From NCBI GenBank assembly GCA_030704615.1, contig JAKLZA010000268.1, positions 1 to 24,000 of the forward strand: a DNA stretch of 24,000 bases. The letters run 5' to 3'. The translations under genes and the position numbers were made by a program. Position 1 is the first letter of the stretch; each line of letters opens with the position of its first letter. Source of the stretch: Takakia lepidozioides (taxonomy: Eukaryota; Streptophyta; Takakiopsida; Takakiales; Takakiaceae). Below the pieces are notes generated by a model. That model was not told the DNA's origin. It did not search any database and worked only from the letters and a program-made list of their open reading frames with translations. This document shows positions 8,681-18,537 of this stretch, in pieces.

Positions 8681-9855
8681 AAATCTACCGATTTATCTAC
8701 TGTTTTTTTCATGTTTCAATGCGGGTGGGGGTATAATGTAGCGGTCGGTACCTTGGCTGCACTGAAATTCGGCTCTACAATGAAACCTCTCTTGGCTGGT
8801 TATTAAGACGGTGGACTGTGGCCTTACTAGACAACACACATTCTGCAAGACCTTCATTTCACTTTGATTTCATATGATGGACTGCAAACAGGGGTTTTTA
8901 ATTACCTTTCTACCCTGGCAGAGCTGTTCTTACGACCCTGGAATACCACTCCAGACTTGTATCTGCTTCAAAAGACTCGGCCTTGTTTTATTTGTGAATT
9001 CCTGCTTGTGTCTTATGTCTCGTAAAACAGGACATTGTGGTTATTTATAGACTACCAAGCATCACATTGTTGGGATCTTTTAGACTACAAATTGTTTTCT
9101 AAAAGTACCCAAGTGATCTCTTGGAGAAAAAAATTGGTCAGCTCTATTGGCCTCTTAATTATACTCCCTATAGTGTGTGCTTTGCGTCTACGCTGGCTGC
9201 ATAGAAATAGGATCCAGGCTGTACCAGTATGGGGTTGGCTGGAATATGCTTAAGACATGTAGTCTTATGTTTCAATTTCAATTTTAAGTACTATTGCTTG
9301 GCTCGGGAGATTTATCTGCAATCCGGTGTTTTGAAATGAGATTACAAATCTACAAGATGGTGATGAATATCAAACCCTGGTGCTGATGCTTTATGATATG
9401 GAATGACCAGGAAATCCCGCCCTCCCAGCCTGTTTTCAGATACCCTGACATGTAACGAGGTATTCCAATGAGCTGGTTTTAACAAAAAGGGGGGGGTTGT
9501 TAGATGGTGCCCTGTAAAGGGGCGTGCATTGTCTTTCAATGACAATGACCTTCAGGGTTCTTGTCCATGTCCTGACAATGACATGTAATCTTCCTCTCCT
9601 TTATCTGATCAGTGCTACTTAGTGGTTTTGTAAACACCATTACACTTTTCCTTGTCCTGTGCACCTTCTCATGTGTGATGGTATAACAATGTTTTTGGAA
9701 AGGGCCTTGGCAGAAGGACAACAAACACTTCCAAACTGGAACAATGATGTAAACTGAACGCCCTGGGGTATGAATCTCCCTTGGCCGGTATGTTCTTTCT
9801 CAGCAATAGTATGGTCTGATTGATTGGGTATGAAAAGTAAGGCATCCTTTGATGA
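8681..9855 (+). repeat. Unit A, partial copy (unit about 1689-2846), duplicate of 7506-8680
   Basis: At 8681 the sequence jumps from unit position about 2846 back to about 1689 (AAATCTACCGATTTATC). The segment from about 8850 to 9855 repeats 7675-8680 at an exact offset of 1175 and shares the same private indels, so both segments have one immediate source. The first part (8681-8850) resembles copies 1 and 2 more than copy 3 and has small local insertions (a GGGGG-like run near 8729). It is either a recent tandem duplication or a duplicated read segment in the assembly. Confidence 0.92.
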
Positions 9856-11030
9856 GCGGTCGGTACCTTGCTGCACTGAAATTCGGCTCTACAATGAAAC
9901 CTCTTGGCTGGTTATTAAGACGGACTGTTGTGCCTTACTAGAAACACACATTCTGCAAGACCTTCATTTCACTTTGATTTCATATGATGGACTGCAAAAG
10001 GGGTTTTTTATTACTTTCTACCCTGGCAGAGCTGTTCTTAAGACCCTGGAATACCACCCAGACTTGTATCTGCTTCAAAAGACTCGGCCTTGTTTTTATT
10101 TGTGGAATCCTGCTTGTGTCTTATGTCTCGTAAAAAGACATTGTGGTTATTTATAGACTACCAAGCATCACTTGTTGGGCTCTTTTTAGACTACAAACTG
10201 TTTTCTAAAGTACCCCAAGTGATCTCTTGGGACAAAAAATTGGTAAGCTCTATATGGCTCTTAATATACTCCCTATATTGTGCTTGCTTTGCGTCTCCGT
10301 GGCTGGCAATAGAAATACCGGATCCAGATGTACCAGTAGGTTGGCTTGGCCTATGCTTAAGACATGTATGTCTTAATGTTCAATTTCAATTTTAAGTACT
10401 GATGCTTGGCTCTGGGATTTATCTGCAATCCGGGTTTTTGAAATGAGATACAATCTACAAGTATGGTGATGAATATCAACCATGGTGCTTTCATGATATG
10501 AATGACCAGGAATCCCGCCCTCCCAGCCTGTTTTTCAGATACCCTGAAATGTACGCGTGGTATTCAAATGAGATGGTTAAAAAAAAGGGGGGTTGTTAGA
10601 TGGTGCCCTGTAAAGGGCTGCATTTCTTTCAATGACAATGACCTCAGTGTCTTGTCCATGTCCTGACATGACATGTATATCTTCCTCTCTTTATCTGATC
10701 AGTGTACTTAGTGGTTTTGTACACACCATTACCCTTCTCCTTTCCTGTTTCACCTTCTCATTTTGATGTACTAACATATTTTGTTGAAGGGCCTTGGCAG
10801 ATAGGCAACAAACACATTCCAAACTGGATGATGTGAACTGAAAAGCCCTGGGGTATGAATCTCCCTTGGCCAGGTATGTTCTTCTCAGCAATAGTATGGT
10901 TGATTGATTGGGTATGAAAGTAAGGCATCCTTGATGATACATGAAATAAGCACAGAGCATCAAAGGACTTTTGAATGCCGATATTATGAGCTAAGCCCTG
11001 GTAAGGACGCTTACGGGAGTATGTGTACAC
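9856..11030 (+). repeat. Unit A, partial copy (unit about 1742-2942)
   Basis: At 9856 the sequence jumps again from ...CCTTTGATGA to GCGGTCGGTACC, which is unit position about 1743. It then runs to the end of the unit at 11030. It lacks the private indels of 7506-8680 and instead resembles copies 1 and 2 with its own set of single-base losses. It therefore represents a different template from the preceding partial copy. Confidence 0.92.
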
Positions 11031-11570
11031 CTTATACATGATCCGGTCAATGCACACTACTTTGGTTAGCTAGTTCTCATGTAGCCGATGCTTATATCAG
11101 AATCAGGATACCTTATGATTGAGTGACTGCCATGTCCTTTGATCAAGTGCTTCTATACTTCTCTTAGATATGGCTTTGCTCTTGTGGCACCATAAGAAAA
11201 TACCCAACTCTAATCTGTTGCTTAGAAGATGTTTTGTCTATATCACAGGATGTTACTACAGACCTGAGCTGTGCCTGTATCTTGACAAGTTCCTTGAACG
11301 AGGTTTCCTTCCCTAGCCTGTTCTCCCTGTGCAAGAACTTATGAGATATGAAAGGTATTTTCTAAAAACTTTGTACCTATCCAGAGCTAAGTATACCACT
11401 GAACTCTTTGTTCTTTTCTCGTGATACTATACCGGTCTTGCTATGATACACTTTATGCCAATGTTTCATTCATGACCCGAGGAAGGAGGATGTAGGATTT
11501 ACTCCCTTGGATAATAACTCTAAGGATAGAACTCATTGGAGAAGAGGGGAAACCTTATGAGAAGGGGTCT

Positions 11571-11601
11571 GGTATGCACTCCTCTACGGGTGAGTGCATA
11601 C
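11571..11601. repeat. Foldback hairpin, A copy 5 (eroded)
   Basis: The left arm GGTATGCACTC is intact. The right arm has lost one C (GAGTGCATACA), so ten base pairs remain. Confidence 0.75.
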
Positions 11602-11888
11602 ACACTCACTCCGTAAGGTTCTGCCATGCCAGGGGATTGGCTGGTGGGTCCCTCTATCTCCCTCTCTCCTTCCCTCTATAACTCTTTGGATTTCATCTGG
11701 CCTTAACCTTTGAGGCGGTTATTTGGTTTTTCATCCCAATCTTTTTTCATCCAAAACTTGGCTGATATATTGTAGGATGATGAAACTTAATGTACAGAAA
11801 GCTTTGGTTTACCATTTGTTTTTTCATCTAAACTGGATAACTACATGAATAATGGTGACCTATTTTAATCCAAGAGATAGTAATTTTA

Positions 11889-11919
11889 CCATCATTTATA
11901 AATGATGGCAGTTATAAAA
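11889..11919 (+). promoter_or_regulatory. Palindrome plus TATA box, A copy 5 (3-bp shorter)
   Basis: The palindrome is 20 nt here (CCATCATTTA / TAAATGATGG), still perfect after losing three central bases. TATAAAA follows at 11913-11919. Symmetry is retained in an otherwise indel-rich copy. Confidence 0.42.
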
Positions 11920-12930
11920 CTTGAGCCTATACCCTAACCCTAAAAGATACTCTTATTGGATGTCATCCATTGACAAAGTGCATCTCGTGCAAAATGCGAC
12001 TTTCGTCCACCCTGACATGACAAATCGAGAGAGCTGTGCCTAAGCGGGCCGACACATTTCACAGCACAAACTCGTTGCTTAGGATCCTCGATGATGCGCG
12101 TGTGTAAATCTGCTCCCCTGCTGCTGCATGGTACTCGTGAGGGATGGATCTGGGGATGCCGCATGGCGGTTGGCAGATCCTCTTGGCAGGCGACAAAGCG
12201 ATGATCGTTTGCTCAGACCCTCATGGTTCTTTTAATTTGCAGCGGCGCTTTTACTCTCGTTGGAAGTACTCATCCCTATGTCTTACACTATTACAGCGGA
12301 TCTCTTTTTGTATGAGCTATTCTTGTCTGTGAACACTTCTACTGTGATTTTGAGTTCTGTGGACGCATGGCGCAGGGCATACCAAAAAACAATCCCTGCC
12401 ACTCAATGAGGCATCCTCAAACACACATCTTTATGGGTGGTTTTTGGACAGGGGCACAGGTGAGGGTCTTCCATTGTGTTGATTTCCTGAAGCTTGCAGT
12501 CCTATTCTTGCAAATGGGTGGTTGTGCGGTTGCCGCTTCAAAACTGCCAGGCATAGGAGCAGACTGGCCTTCCCCTGGCTCCAATGAGGATCTACTTCTG
12601 CTCCTTACCTGTTTGTGGTTTCTGGAACCATATCTACATGGCAGGAGGTAGGGCAGACACGAGAAACTCATGGAATTACAAATCTACCGATATCTACTGG
12701 TTTTTTTCTGTTTCCATGCGGGTATAATTGTAGCGGTCCGGTACCTTGGCTGCAATGAAAATTCGGCAGGCTTACAATGAAAACTCTTGCTGGTTATTAA
12801 GACGACTGGTGGGCCTTACTAGACAAACACACATTCTGCAAGCCCTTCATTTCATTTGATTTCATATGATGGCTGCAACAGGGTTTTTGAATTACCTTCT
12901 ACCTGGCAGAGCTGTCTTACGACCCTGGAA

Positions 12931-13506
12931 TACCATCAGACTTGTATCTGCTTCAAAGACTCGCCTTGTTTTTTTATTTTTTGAAATCCTGCTTGTGTCT
13001 TATGTCTCGAAACAGGCATTGTGGTTCTTATAGACTACCGCAAACATTGATTGGGACTCTGTTTAGACTACAAACTGTTTTCTAAAGTACCCAAGTGATC
13101 TCTTGGGACAAAAATTGGGTAAGCTATATATGGTCTCTAATATACTCCCTAGATTGTGCTTGCTTTGCGTCCCGCTGTGGCTGCAATAGAAATACAGATC
13201 CAGATGTCACCAGTAGGGGTGGCTGGAATATGTTAAGACATGTAGTCTTCATGTTTCAATGTCATTTTTAAGTAATTATGTTGGCTTGGAGTTTTATCTT
13301 GCAATCCGGGTTTTTGGCACATGAGATACAATCTACAAGCTATGGTGATGAATATCAAATACCAGACAGCCTGTAATTTGTCAAAGGGTGGTTCCAAAGG
13401 CATTGCTTGGCACCTTTTAAACACAGATGTGTATGTAATCTGAAAAGCTCAGCATTGACAGCAGGCTTGGTAATCTCTAAGTTAGAGCTGAGTTTGTATT
13501 GTAGTA
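12931..13506 (+). repeat. 576-bp tandem duplication, first copy (A/B chimera)
   Basis: Bases 12931-13506 and 13507-14082 appear identical at offset 576. Each copy consists of A-unit sequence (unit about 1942-2375) fused at about 13357 to a fragment matching B-unit sequence near 16708-16853. The A/B fusion point is therefore itself duplicated. Confidence 0.92.
13357..13506 (-). repeat. B-unit fragment fused to unit A
   Basis: Starting at ACCAGACAGCCTGTAATTTG, this segment matches B-unit sequence at about 16708-16853 and 20450-20577, in the same + strand direction as B. It includes the shared motifs GGTGGTTCCAAAGGCATTGC and TAATCTCTAAGTTAGAG. This is the exact point where the A array passes into B-type sequence. 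Confidence 0.9.
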
Positions 13507-14082
13507 TACCATCAGACTTGTATCTGCTTCAAAGACTCGCCTTGTTTTTTTATTTTTTGAAATCCTGCTTGTGTCTTATGTCTCGAAACAGGCATTGTGG
13601 TTCTTATAGACTACCGCAAACATTGATTGGGACTCTGTTTAGACTACAAACTGTTTTCTAAAGTACCCAAGTGATCTCTTGGGACAAAAATTGGGTAAGC
13701 TATATATGGTCTCTAATATACTCCCTAGATTGTGCTTGCTTTGCGTCCCGCTGTGGCTGCAATAGAAATACAGATCCAGATGTCACCAGTAGGGGTGGCT
13801 GGAATATGTTAAGACATGTAGTCTTCATGTTTCAATGTCATTTTTAAGTAATTATGTTGGCTTGGAGTTTTATCTTGCAATCCGGGTTTTTGGCACATGA
13901 GATACAATCTACAAGCTATGGTGATGAATATCAAATACCAGACAGCCTGTAATTTGTCAAAGGGTGGTTCCAAAGGCATTGCTTGGCACCTTTTAAACAC
14001 AGATGTGTATGTAATCTGAAAAGCTCAGCATTGACAGCAGGCTTGGTAATCTCTAAGTTAGAGCTGAGTTTGTATTGTAGTA
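13507..14082 (+). repeat. 576-bp tandem duplication, second copy (A/B chimera)
   Basis: This is an exact repeat of 12931-13506, beginning at TACCATCAGACTTG. After 14082 the sequence continues into the body of unit B (TCTCAGAGATCACAATAG), whereas the first copy re-enters unit A. The roughly 0.6 kb that separate these two B positions in a normal B unit (equivalent to about 16854-17461) are absent here. Confidence 0.92.
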
Positions 14083-14135
14083 TCTCAGAGATCACAATAG
14101 AATGCAACAAATGGAAGACTCGAGGAAAAGCATCT

Positions 14136-14528
14136 TTACAAAGTGCAAATTAACTTCCTCCGTCTCCTTAAGAGCGCCGCTGCTTCATGAATGCGAAAGA
14201 TTGCAGGCAAACACAGCAGTAGGTCGTTTGCCAGCACGGGAAATGGAAGTACCTGCCGCCATCGCGCATTAAAAAACAAAGCGCGCGCCAAATCGTGCTG
14301 CTCGAGCCTCAGCCGCCATCGCCCTCCACCAGAGAAAACAAGCACGAGTATCGTGCTGTGCTTAGGCAGAGAGACGGTGAGGCAAACCATCCCGCGATTT
14401 CGTCCATGGAAATGAAATTTTGCACTTTCATTAAGGTTACATCCTCTTAGGCTTACATCCGTTATGGTACATCGAGGAAGGATGTAATGGATGAAAATGC
14501 AGGCTACATCCTCGGTGGTAAAGTTCAA
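14136..14528 (-). pseudogene. GC-richer 5' block of unit B, copy 1 (130-aa frame, not conserved)
   Basis: The largest - strand frame in B copy 1. It covers the GC-rich block (GCGCGCGC near 14280) that corresponds to A 950-1200. Peptide segments LVFSGGGRWRL and LANDLLLCLPAIF recur in B copy 2 (17532-17729), but different frames are open there. On the - strand, ATGGCGGCTGAG (about 14309-14320) and ATGGCGGCAGG (about 14250-14260) look like start-codon contexts common in plants. Each is followed by a short frame that copies do not share. I read this as a 5' exon or leader relic. Confidence 0.25.
14437..14521 (-). promoter_or_regulatory. GGATGTA motif cluster, B copy 1
   Basis: Within 85 bp there are TTACATCC (14437-14444), TTACATCC (14453-14460), GGATGTAA (14480-14487) and CTACATCC (14514-14521). 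On the - strand this gives three direct GGATGTA boxes and one inverted box. They lie between the hairpin and the gene-like block, where unit A instead has the palindrome and TATA box. Equivalent clusters are at about 17823-17905 and 21559-21640. A regulatory role is inferred from clustering only. Confidence 0.35.
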
Positions 14529-14656
14529 GACAATAAATTTCCAAACCAGATAGGCTTAGAAAAAAATTGTTATCCCAAAAGATATTGAGAGAGGGAGAGG
14601 GGGGGCACCCACCATCCAAACCCCTGGTATGGCAGTCTCCCTTATGGAGTGAGTTT

Positions 14657-14690
14657 GGTATGCACTCACCCCGTAAGGGAGTGCGCATCC
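14657..14690. repeat. Foldback hairpin, B copy 1
   Basis: The same hairpin in reverse orientation: left arm GGTATGCACTC, loop containing CCCCGTAAGG, right arm GAGTGCGCATCC. Compared with A, an extra CG bulge lies in the right arm, and here one A of ATACC is missing. Confidence 0.8.
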
Positions 14691-15775
14691 AGACCCATTC
14701 TCATAAGGCTCTCCCTCTACAATTAGTTCTATCCTTGGACTTGAATACCAAATGGATAAAAAGGCCTGCATTCTCTCTGCTCTGGATTACGAGTGAACAT
14801 TGGCACAACGTAATCAAACTGGCAAGAGCAAGAGTTCAGAAAACAGGTGTTCTTCAACAATGGCAGCAGACTACTGCACATCTTCCACCATATCGGCCAA
14901 CTTTTTGGTTAGAACCAATTTACCCAAAGGTATGAATAAGAACTTGTGTTCTTCAGCCACTGGCAGTAGTCTACTGCCCCTGATTCAAACAAGCCATCTC
15001 CAGCAACATAGTAAGATTGGGTACTTTTTGGTGCTACAAAGAGCAAAGCCATAACCAGGAGAACATGAAGCACTGAGCCAAGGACACGGAAGTCACTCGT
15101 ATCATAAGGTATCTAAAACTGACATAAGGCATCGGCTACAGGAGACCAGCTAACAAGAGTATGTGCATTGACCGGATCATGTATAAGGTGTACAGTACAT
15201 GTACTCTAGCAGGCTGTCTTACCAGGGCCAGCTCATAATATCATCATTCATAAGTCATTTAGATGCTCTATGTTATTCAGGTACCATCGAGGATGCCTTA
15301 CTCTCCGTGCCCAATCAACCAACATATTTTTGCTGGAGAGGATCATACCTTATGAGGGATTTGTTTTGCTCCATATTTTGTTATGGAGGTATAGGGGGCT
15401 GATACCCCATGGCTTTGCCGACCTCTGCAAAAGCCATTAAAGGTGTTAGAACATCAAAGTAAGAAGACAAGAAAATGACAAGTGAGAGGTAGATAGTGTT
15501 GTACAGAAACCACTAAGTACACTGGGCAAAAAACAGAGGGAAGATAAATATTGTTCGTAAAGGCACAGACAAGACAAGTGCTGTCATTGTCAATAAAGAC
15601 AAATCAGCCTCATGACGAGGCACTATCTAACTTCACCTCGCATAGACAGTATCTTACTTGATAGAAACTCATGTCATCTTCCTGGAAGTACATGAAAAGT
15701 TAGGGTGGGAGGGTGGGATTTCCAAGACAACCATCACCCTGGATTCAGATGTCATTCATCATTGAAGGAGTCTTG

Positions 15776-15794
15776 TTTTTTTTTTTTTTTTTTT
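15776..15794 (+). repeat. Poly-T tract, B copy 1 (T19)
   Basis: Nineteen consecutive Ts followed by AAAAACCAGG. Equivalents are T16 at 19194-19209 and T16 at 19928-19943. In B copy 3 the same position (23383-23401) is AAAG/A-rich instead of T-rich. The tract lies near the A-unit poly-A/poly-G run (2465-2500). Confidence 0.8.
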
Positions 15795-16206
15795 AAAAAC
15801 CAGGACAAACACCACCCTTGGTACATACCATCAGCAGAAACACTTGAGCCTTTAAAAACGAGTGCCAGGTGTTGCAATTCCAAAAGCCCAACCTGATAAT
15901 TTAGTCTATGTTCCATGAATGCATAAAGGTCTGGATCTGGATTTCCATCATCTCTCAAAACTCAATCAGAGCAGGAGTGCTAGATTGAGCATAATCATAA
16001 CTTTATGGACAACACCAGCTCAGAGGGTATTCCAAAAAGCCCAGTTTGAAAAATTAAACCAGAAATATGTTTTGAAAAAGCCAGACCAGCCCACTGCTTG
16101 GTATTTTTCCAAGTCAAAACAGTGTGCAAAGGTCTTGCTTTCAAATCACTGGGTATGTCCAAAAGTACTACTTGGTACTTTTCAAACTTATAATAGCGTA
16201 ACCAGG

Positions 16207-16853
16207 CCTGTTTTAAACTCAATGGTTAATTCCAAAGATACTGCTTGGTACACCTAAAGCAGCCATTATGTAATCTGAAAAGCCATCAAGCAAAAACAGC
16301 TTAGACAGTTTTGTTTTAAACTCAGAGAGTAGTTCCAAAACCTGCTTCATAACTCAGACCAGACGGTGGTAATTTGGCAAAGCCCTTCAATACATCTGCT
16401 TGGTATTCTTCAAGCTAAAAAAGTATGAAATATTGCCTTAAACAAGTTAAAACAGTAAAACCAGATCTGTTTCAGACTCAAAGGGTGGTTCCAAAGGCAT
16501 AGCTTGGCAACCTTAAAACAGATGTTATGTAATCTGAAAAGCCCGTCATGCCAGGTGCTTGGCCTGTTTTAAAACTCAACGCTTAATTTCAAAGATGCTG
16601 CTTGGTACACCTAAAGCAGCCAGTATGTAGTCTGAAAAGCCATCGAGCCAAACAGCTTAGACATTCTGTTCTAAATTCAGAACGTAGTTCCAAAGACCTG
16701 CTTGAAAATCAGACCAGACAGCCTGTAATTTGCTCAAAGGGTGGTTCCAAAGGCATTGCTTGGCAACCTTAAAACAGATGTTATGTAATCTGAAAAGCCC
16801 ATCATGCCAGCAGCTTGGTAATCTCTAAGTTAGAGCAGTGTAGTCATGACTGT
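16207..16853 (+). repeat. Degenerate sub-repeats inside unit B (about 354 and 255 bp)
   Basis: GGCCTGTTTTAAACTCAA at 16207 recurs near 16561. The motif TAATCTGAAAAGCC (one copy TAGTCTGAAAAGCC) occurs near 16268, 16531, 16626 and 16784. The phrase GGTGGTTCCAAAGGCAT-GCTTGGCAACC occurs near 16482 and 16741. The first sub-repeat is about 354 bp. The second lacks roughly 100 bp internally. A related shorter phrase (CCAAAAAGTACTCCTTGGTACTT) appears further right near 16881. Confidence 0.8.
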
Positions 16854-17531
16854 TTTAGTCTTAGAACTCTAACCCGATGTCCAAAAAGTACTCCTTGGTA
16901 CTTACCATGTTTAAAACAACATAAGAAGGCATGTTTTAAGCGTCACTGGATAGTTAGGTCCGGAGATGTTACTCCAGCACCATATCAATATGATGCCAAA
17001 GTTCATACTGGTATCATGCTAGAAAAAACCGACTTATAATCAGGTTGAAAACCCCCGAGTCTTAATAGAACGTCTGTATTCTATAAAGCTCAGCACATTG
17101 CCATATTGTTCAACAGAAGCAGTTGGTTGCAATCATAAAAAAACAAAAACAAATCGTATCGGATGCCCCGCTGAAGCAGTATTCAGCGTCAATCGTCACC
17201 ATCGCCAAGTCTTTTGATCATCTGCAAACTGAAAGATACATATTAAGTGAAGCCCTCACCTGTGCCCGTCCCCAAAAACCACCACATCAAGATGGGTGTT
17301 AGTGAGGATGCACCAAGTGAGTAGCAGGTCTTCACAGTTGCTATCCATGTCCAACATGCATTCTACAGTGAGCAAATTGATCAAAAGAAGAACAAAGATG
17401 CGACACCACTAAGAACCTTAATCGTTTGTGGAGTGGGACGCTGCGGCGTTCAACATCTGAATCTCAAGAGATCACAATAGAATGCAACAAAATGGGAGAC
17501 TCGAGGAAAATTGCATCTTTACAAAGTGCAC

Positions 17532-17729
17532 TTAACTTCCTCGTCTCCTTAAGAGCGCCGCTGCTTCATGAATGCGAAAGATTGCAGGCAAACACAGCAG
17601 TAGGTCGTTTGCCAGCAAGGGGAAATGGAAGTAGTACTGCCGCCATGCGCATATAAAAAACAAAGCGCGCGCAAATCGTGCTGCTCGAGCACTCAGCCGC
17701 CATCGCCCTCCACCAGAGAAAACAAGCAC
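17532..17729 (-). pseudogene. GC-richer 5' block of unit B, copy 2
   Basis: The counterpart of 14136-14528, with indels that change the open frame. The ATGGCGGCTGAG context is preserved. The downstream frame here reads about 45 codons before a stop, against about 17 in copies 1 and 3. Confidence 0.22.
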
Positions 17730-17822
17730 GAGTATCGTGCTGTGCTTAGGGCAGAGAGACGGTTAGGCAAACCATCCCGCGATTTCGTCCACTGGAAATG
17801 AAATTTTGCACTTTCATTAAGG

Positions 17823-17905
17823 TTACATCCTCTTTAGGCTTACATCCGTTATGGTTACATCGAAGGAAGGATGTAATGGATGAAAAATTGCAGGCTACAT
17901 CCTCG
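17823..17905 (-). promoter_or_regulatory. GGATGTA motif cluster, B copy 2
   Basis: Same four-box arrangement as in B copy 1 (TTACATCC twice, GGATGTAA, CTACATCC), with small spacing changes. Confidence 0.33.
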
Positions 17906-18048
17906 GTGGTAAAGTTCAAGACAATAAATTTCCAAACCAGATAGGCTTAGGAAAAAAATTGTTAATCCCAAACAGATAATTGGAGAGAGGGAGAGGGGGG
18001 GCACCCACCATCCAACCCCTGGTATGGCAGTCCCTTATGGAGTGAGTT

Positions 18049-18083
18049 TGTATGCACTCACCCCGTAAGGGAGTGCGCATACC
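18049..18083. repeat. Foldback hairpin, B copy 2
   Basis: Left arm TGTATGCACTC (one G changed or lost against A) and right arm GAGTGCGCATACC with the B-specific CG bulge. Confidence 0.8.
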
Positions 18084-18537
18084 AGACCCATTCTCATAAG
18101 GCTCTCCCTCTACAATGTAGTTCTATCCTTGGACTTGAATACCAAATGGATAAAAGGCCTGCATTCTCTCTGCTCTCGGATTACGAGTGAACATTGGCAC
18201 AACGTAATTCAAACTTGGCAAGAGTTCAGAAATTACAGGTGTTCTTCAACCAATGGCAGCAGACTACTGCACATCTTCCCACCATATCGGCCAATTTTTG
18301 GTTAGAACCAATTTACCCAAGGTATGAATAAGAACTTGTGTTCTTCAGCCACTGGCAGTAGTCTACTGCCCCTGATTCAAACAAGCCATCTTCCAGCAAC
18401 ATAGTAAGATTGGGTACTTTTTTTGGTTGGTGCTACAAAGAGCAAAGCCATAACCAGGAGAAACATGGAAGCACTTGAGCCAAGGACACGGAAGTCACTC
18501 GTGTTCATAAGGTATCTAAAACTGACATAAGGCATCG

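Larger units (their letters stand above)
11031..13356 (+). repeat. Unit A, copy 5 (unit about 1-2375, indel-rich)
   Basis: This copy begins at the standard unit phase (CTTATACATGATCC) and is recognisable throughout, but it carries many scattered 1-3 base insertions and deletions, most densely from 12000 to 13100. It ends at unit position about 2375 (GATGAATATCAAA), where B-type sequence takes over. The palindrome and TATA box are retained (11889-11919). No long reading frame survives here. Confidence 0.92.
14083..17461 (-). repeat. Unit B, copy 1 (inverted, diverged paralogue of A)
   Basis: The sequence is related to the reverse complement of unit A. Matching blocks include the hairpin (14657-14690), the pyrimidine/purine tract (14587-14605) and the TGCATTGACCGGATCATG join (about 15164). 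The stretch 15190-15750 matches the reverse complement of A 2400-2942. Similarity between A and B is clearly lower than within either class, with many substitutions. This copy keeps a segment (about 15855-16275) that copy 2 lacks. The end is set by recurrence of CTCAAGAGATCACAATAG at 17462. Confidence 0.93.

Noticed and set aside
13233-13424. A duplicated 63-aa - strand protein (also 13809-14000)
   Set aside because: The frames are identical only because they lie in the 576-bp duplication, and they cross the artificial A/B junction.
15995-16222. 75-aa - strand frame in B copy 1 and the overlapping 112-aa + strand frame
   Set aside because: Overlapping frames on opposite strands in a segment deleted from B copy 2 and cut off in B copy 3; no domain recognised.
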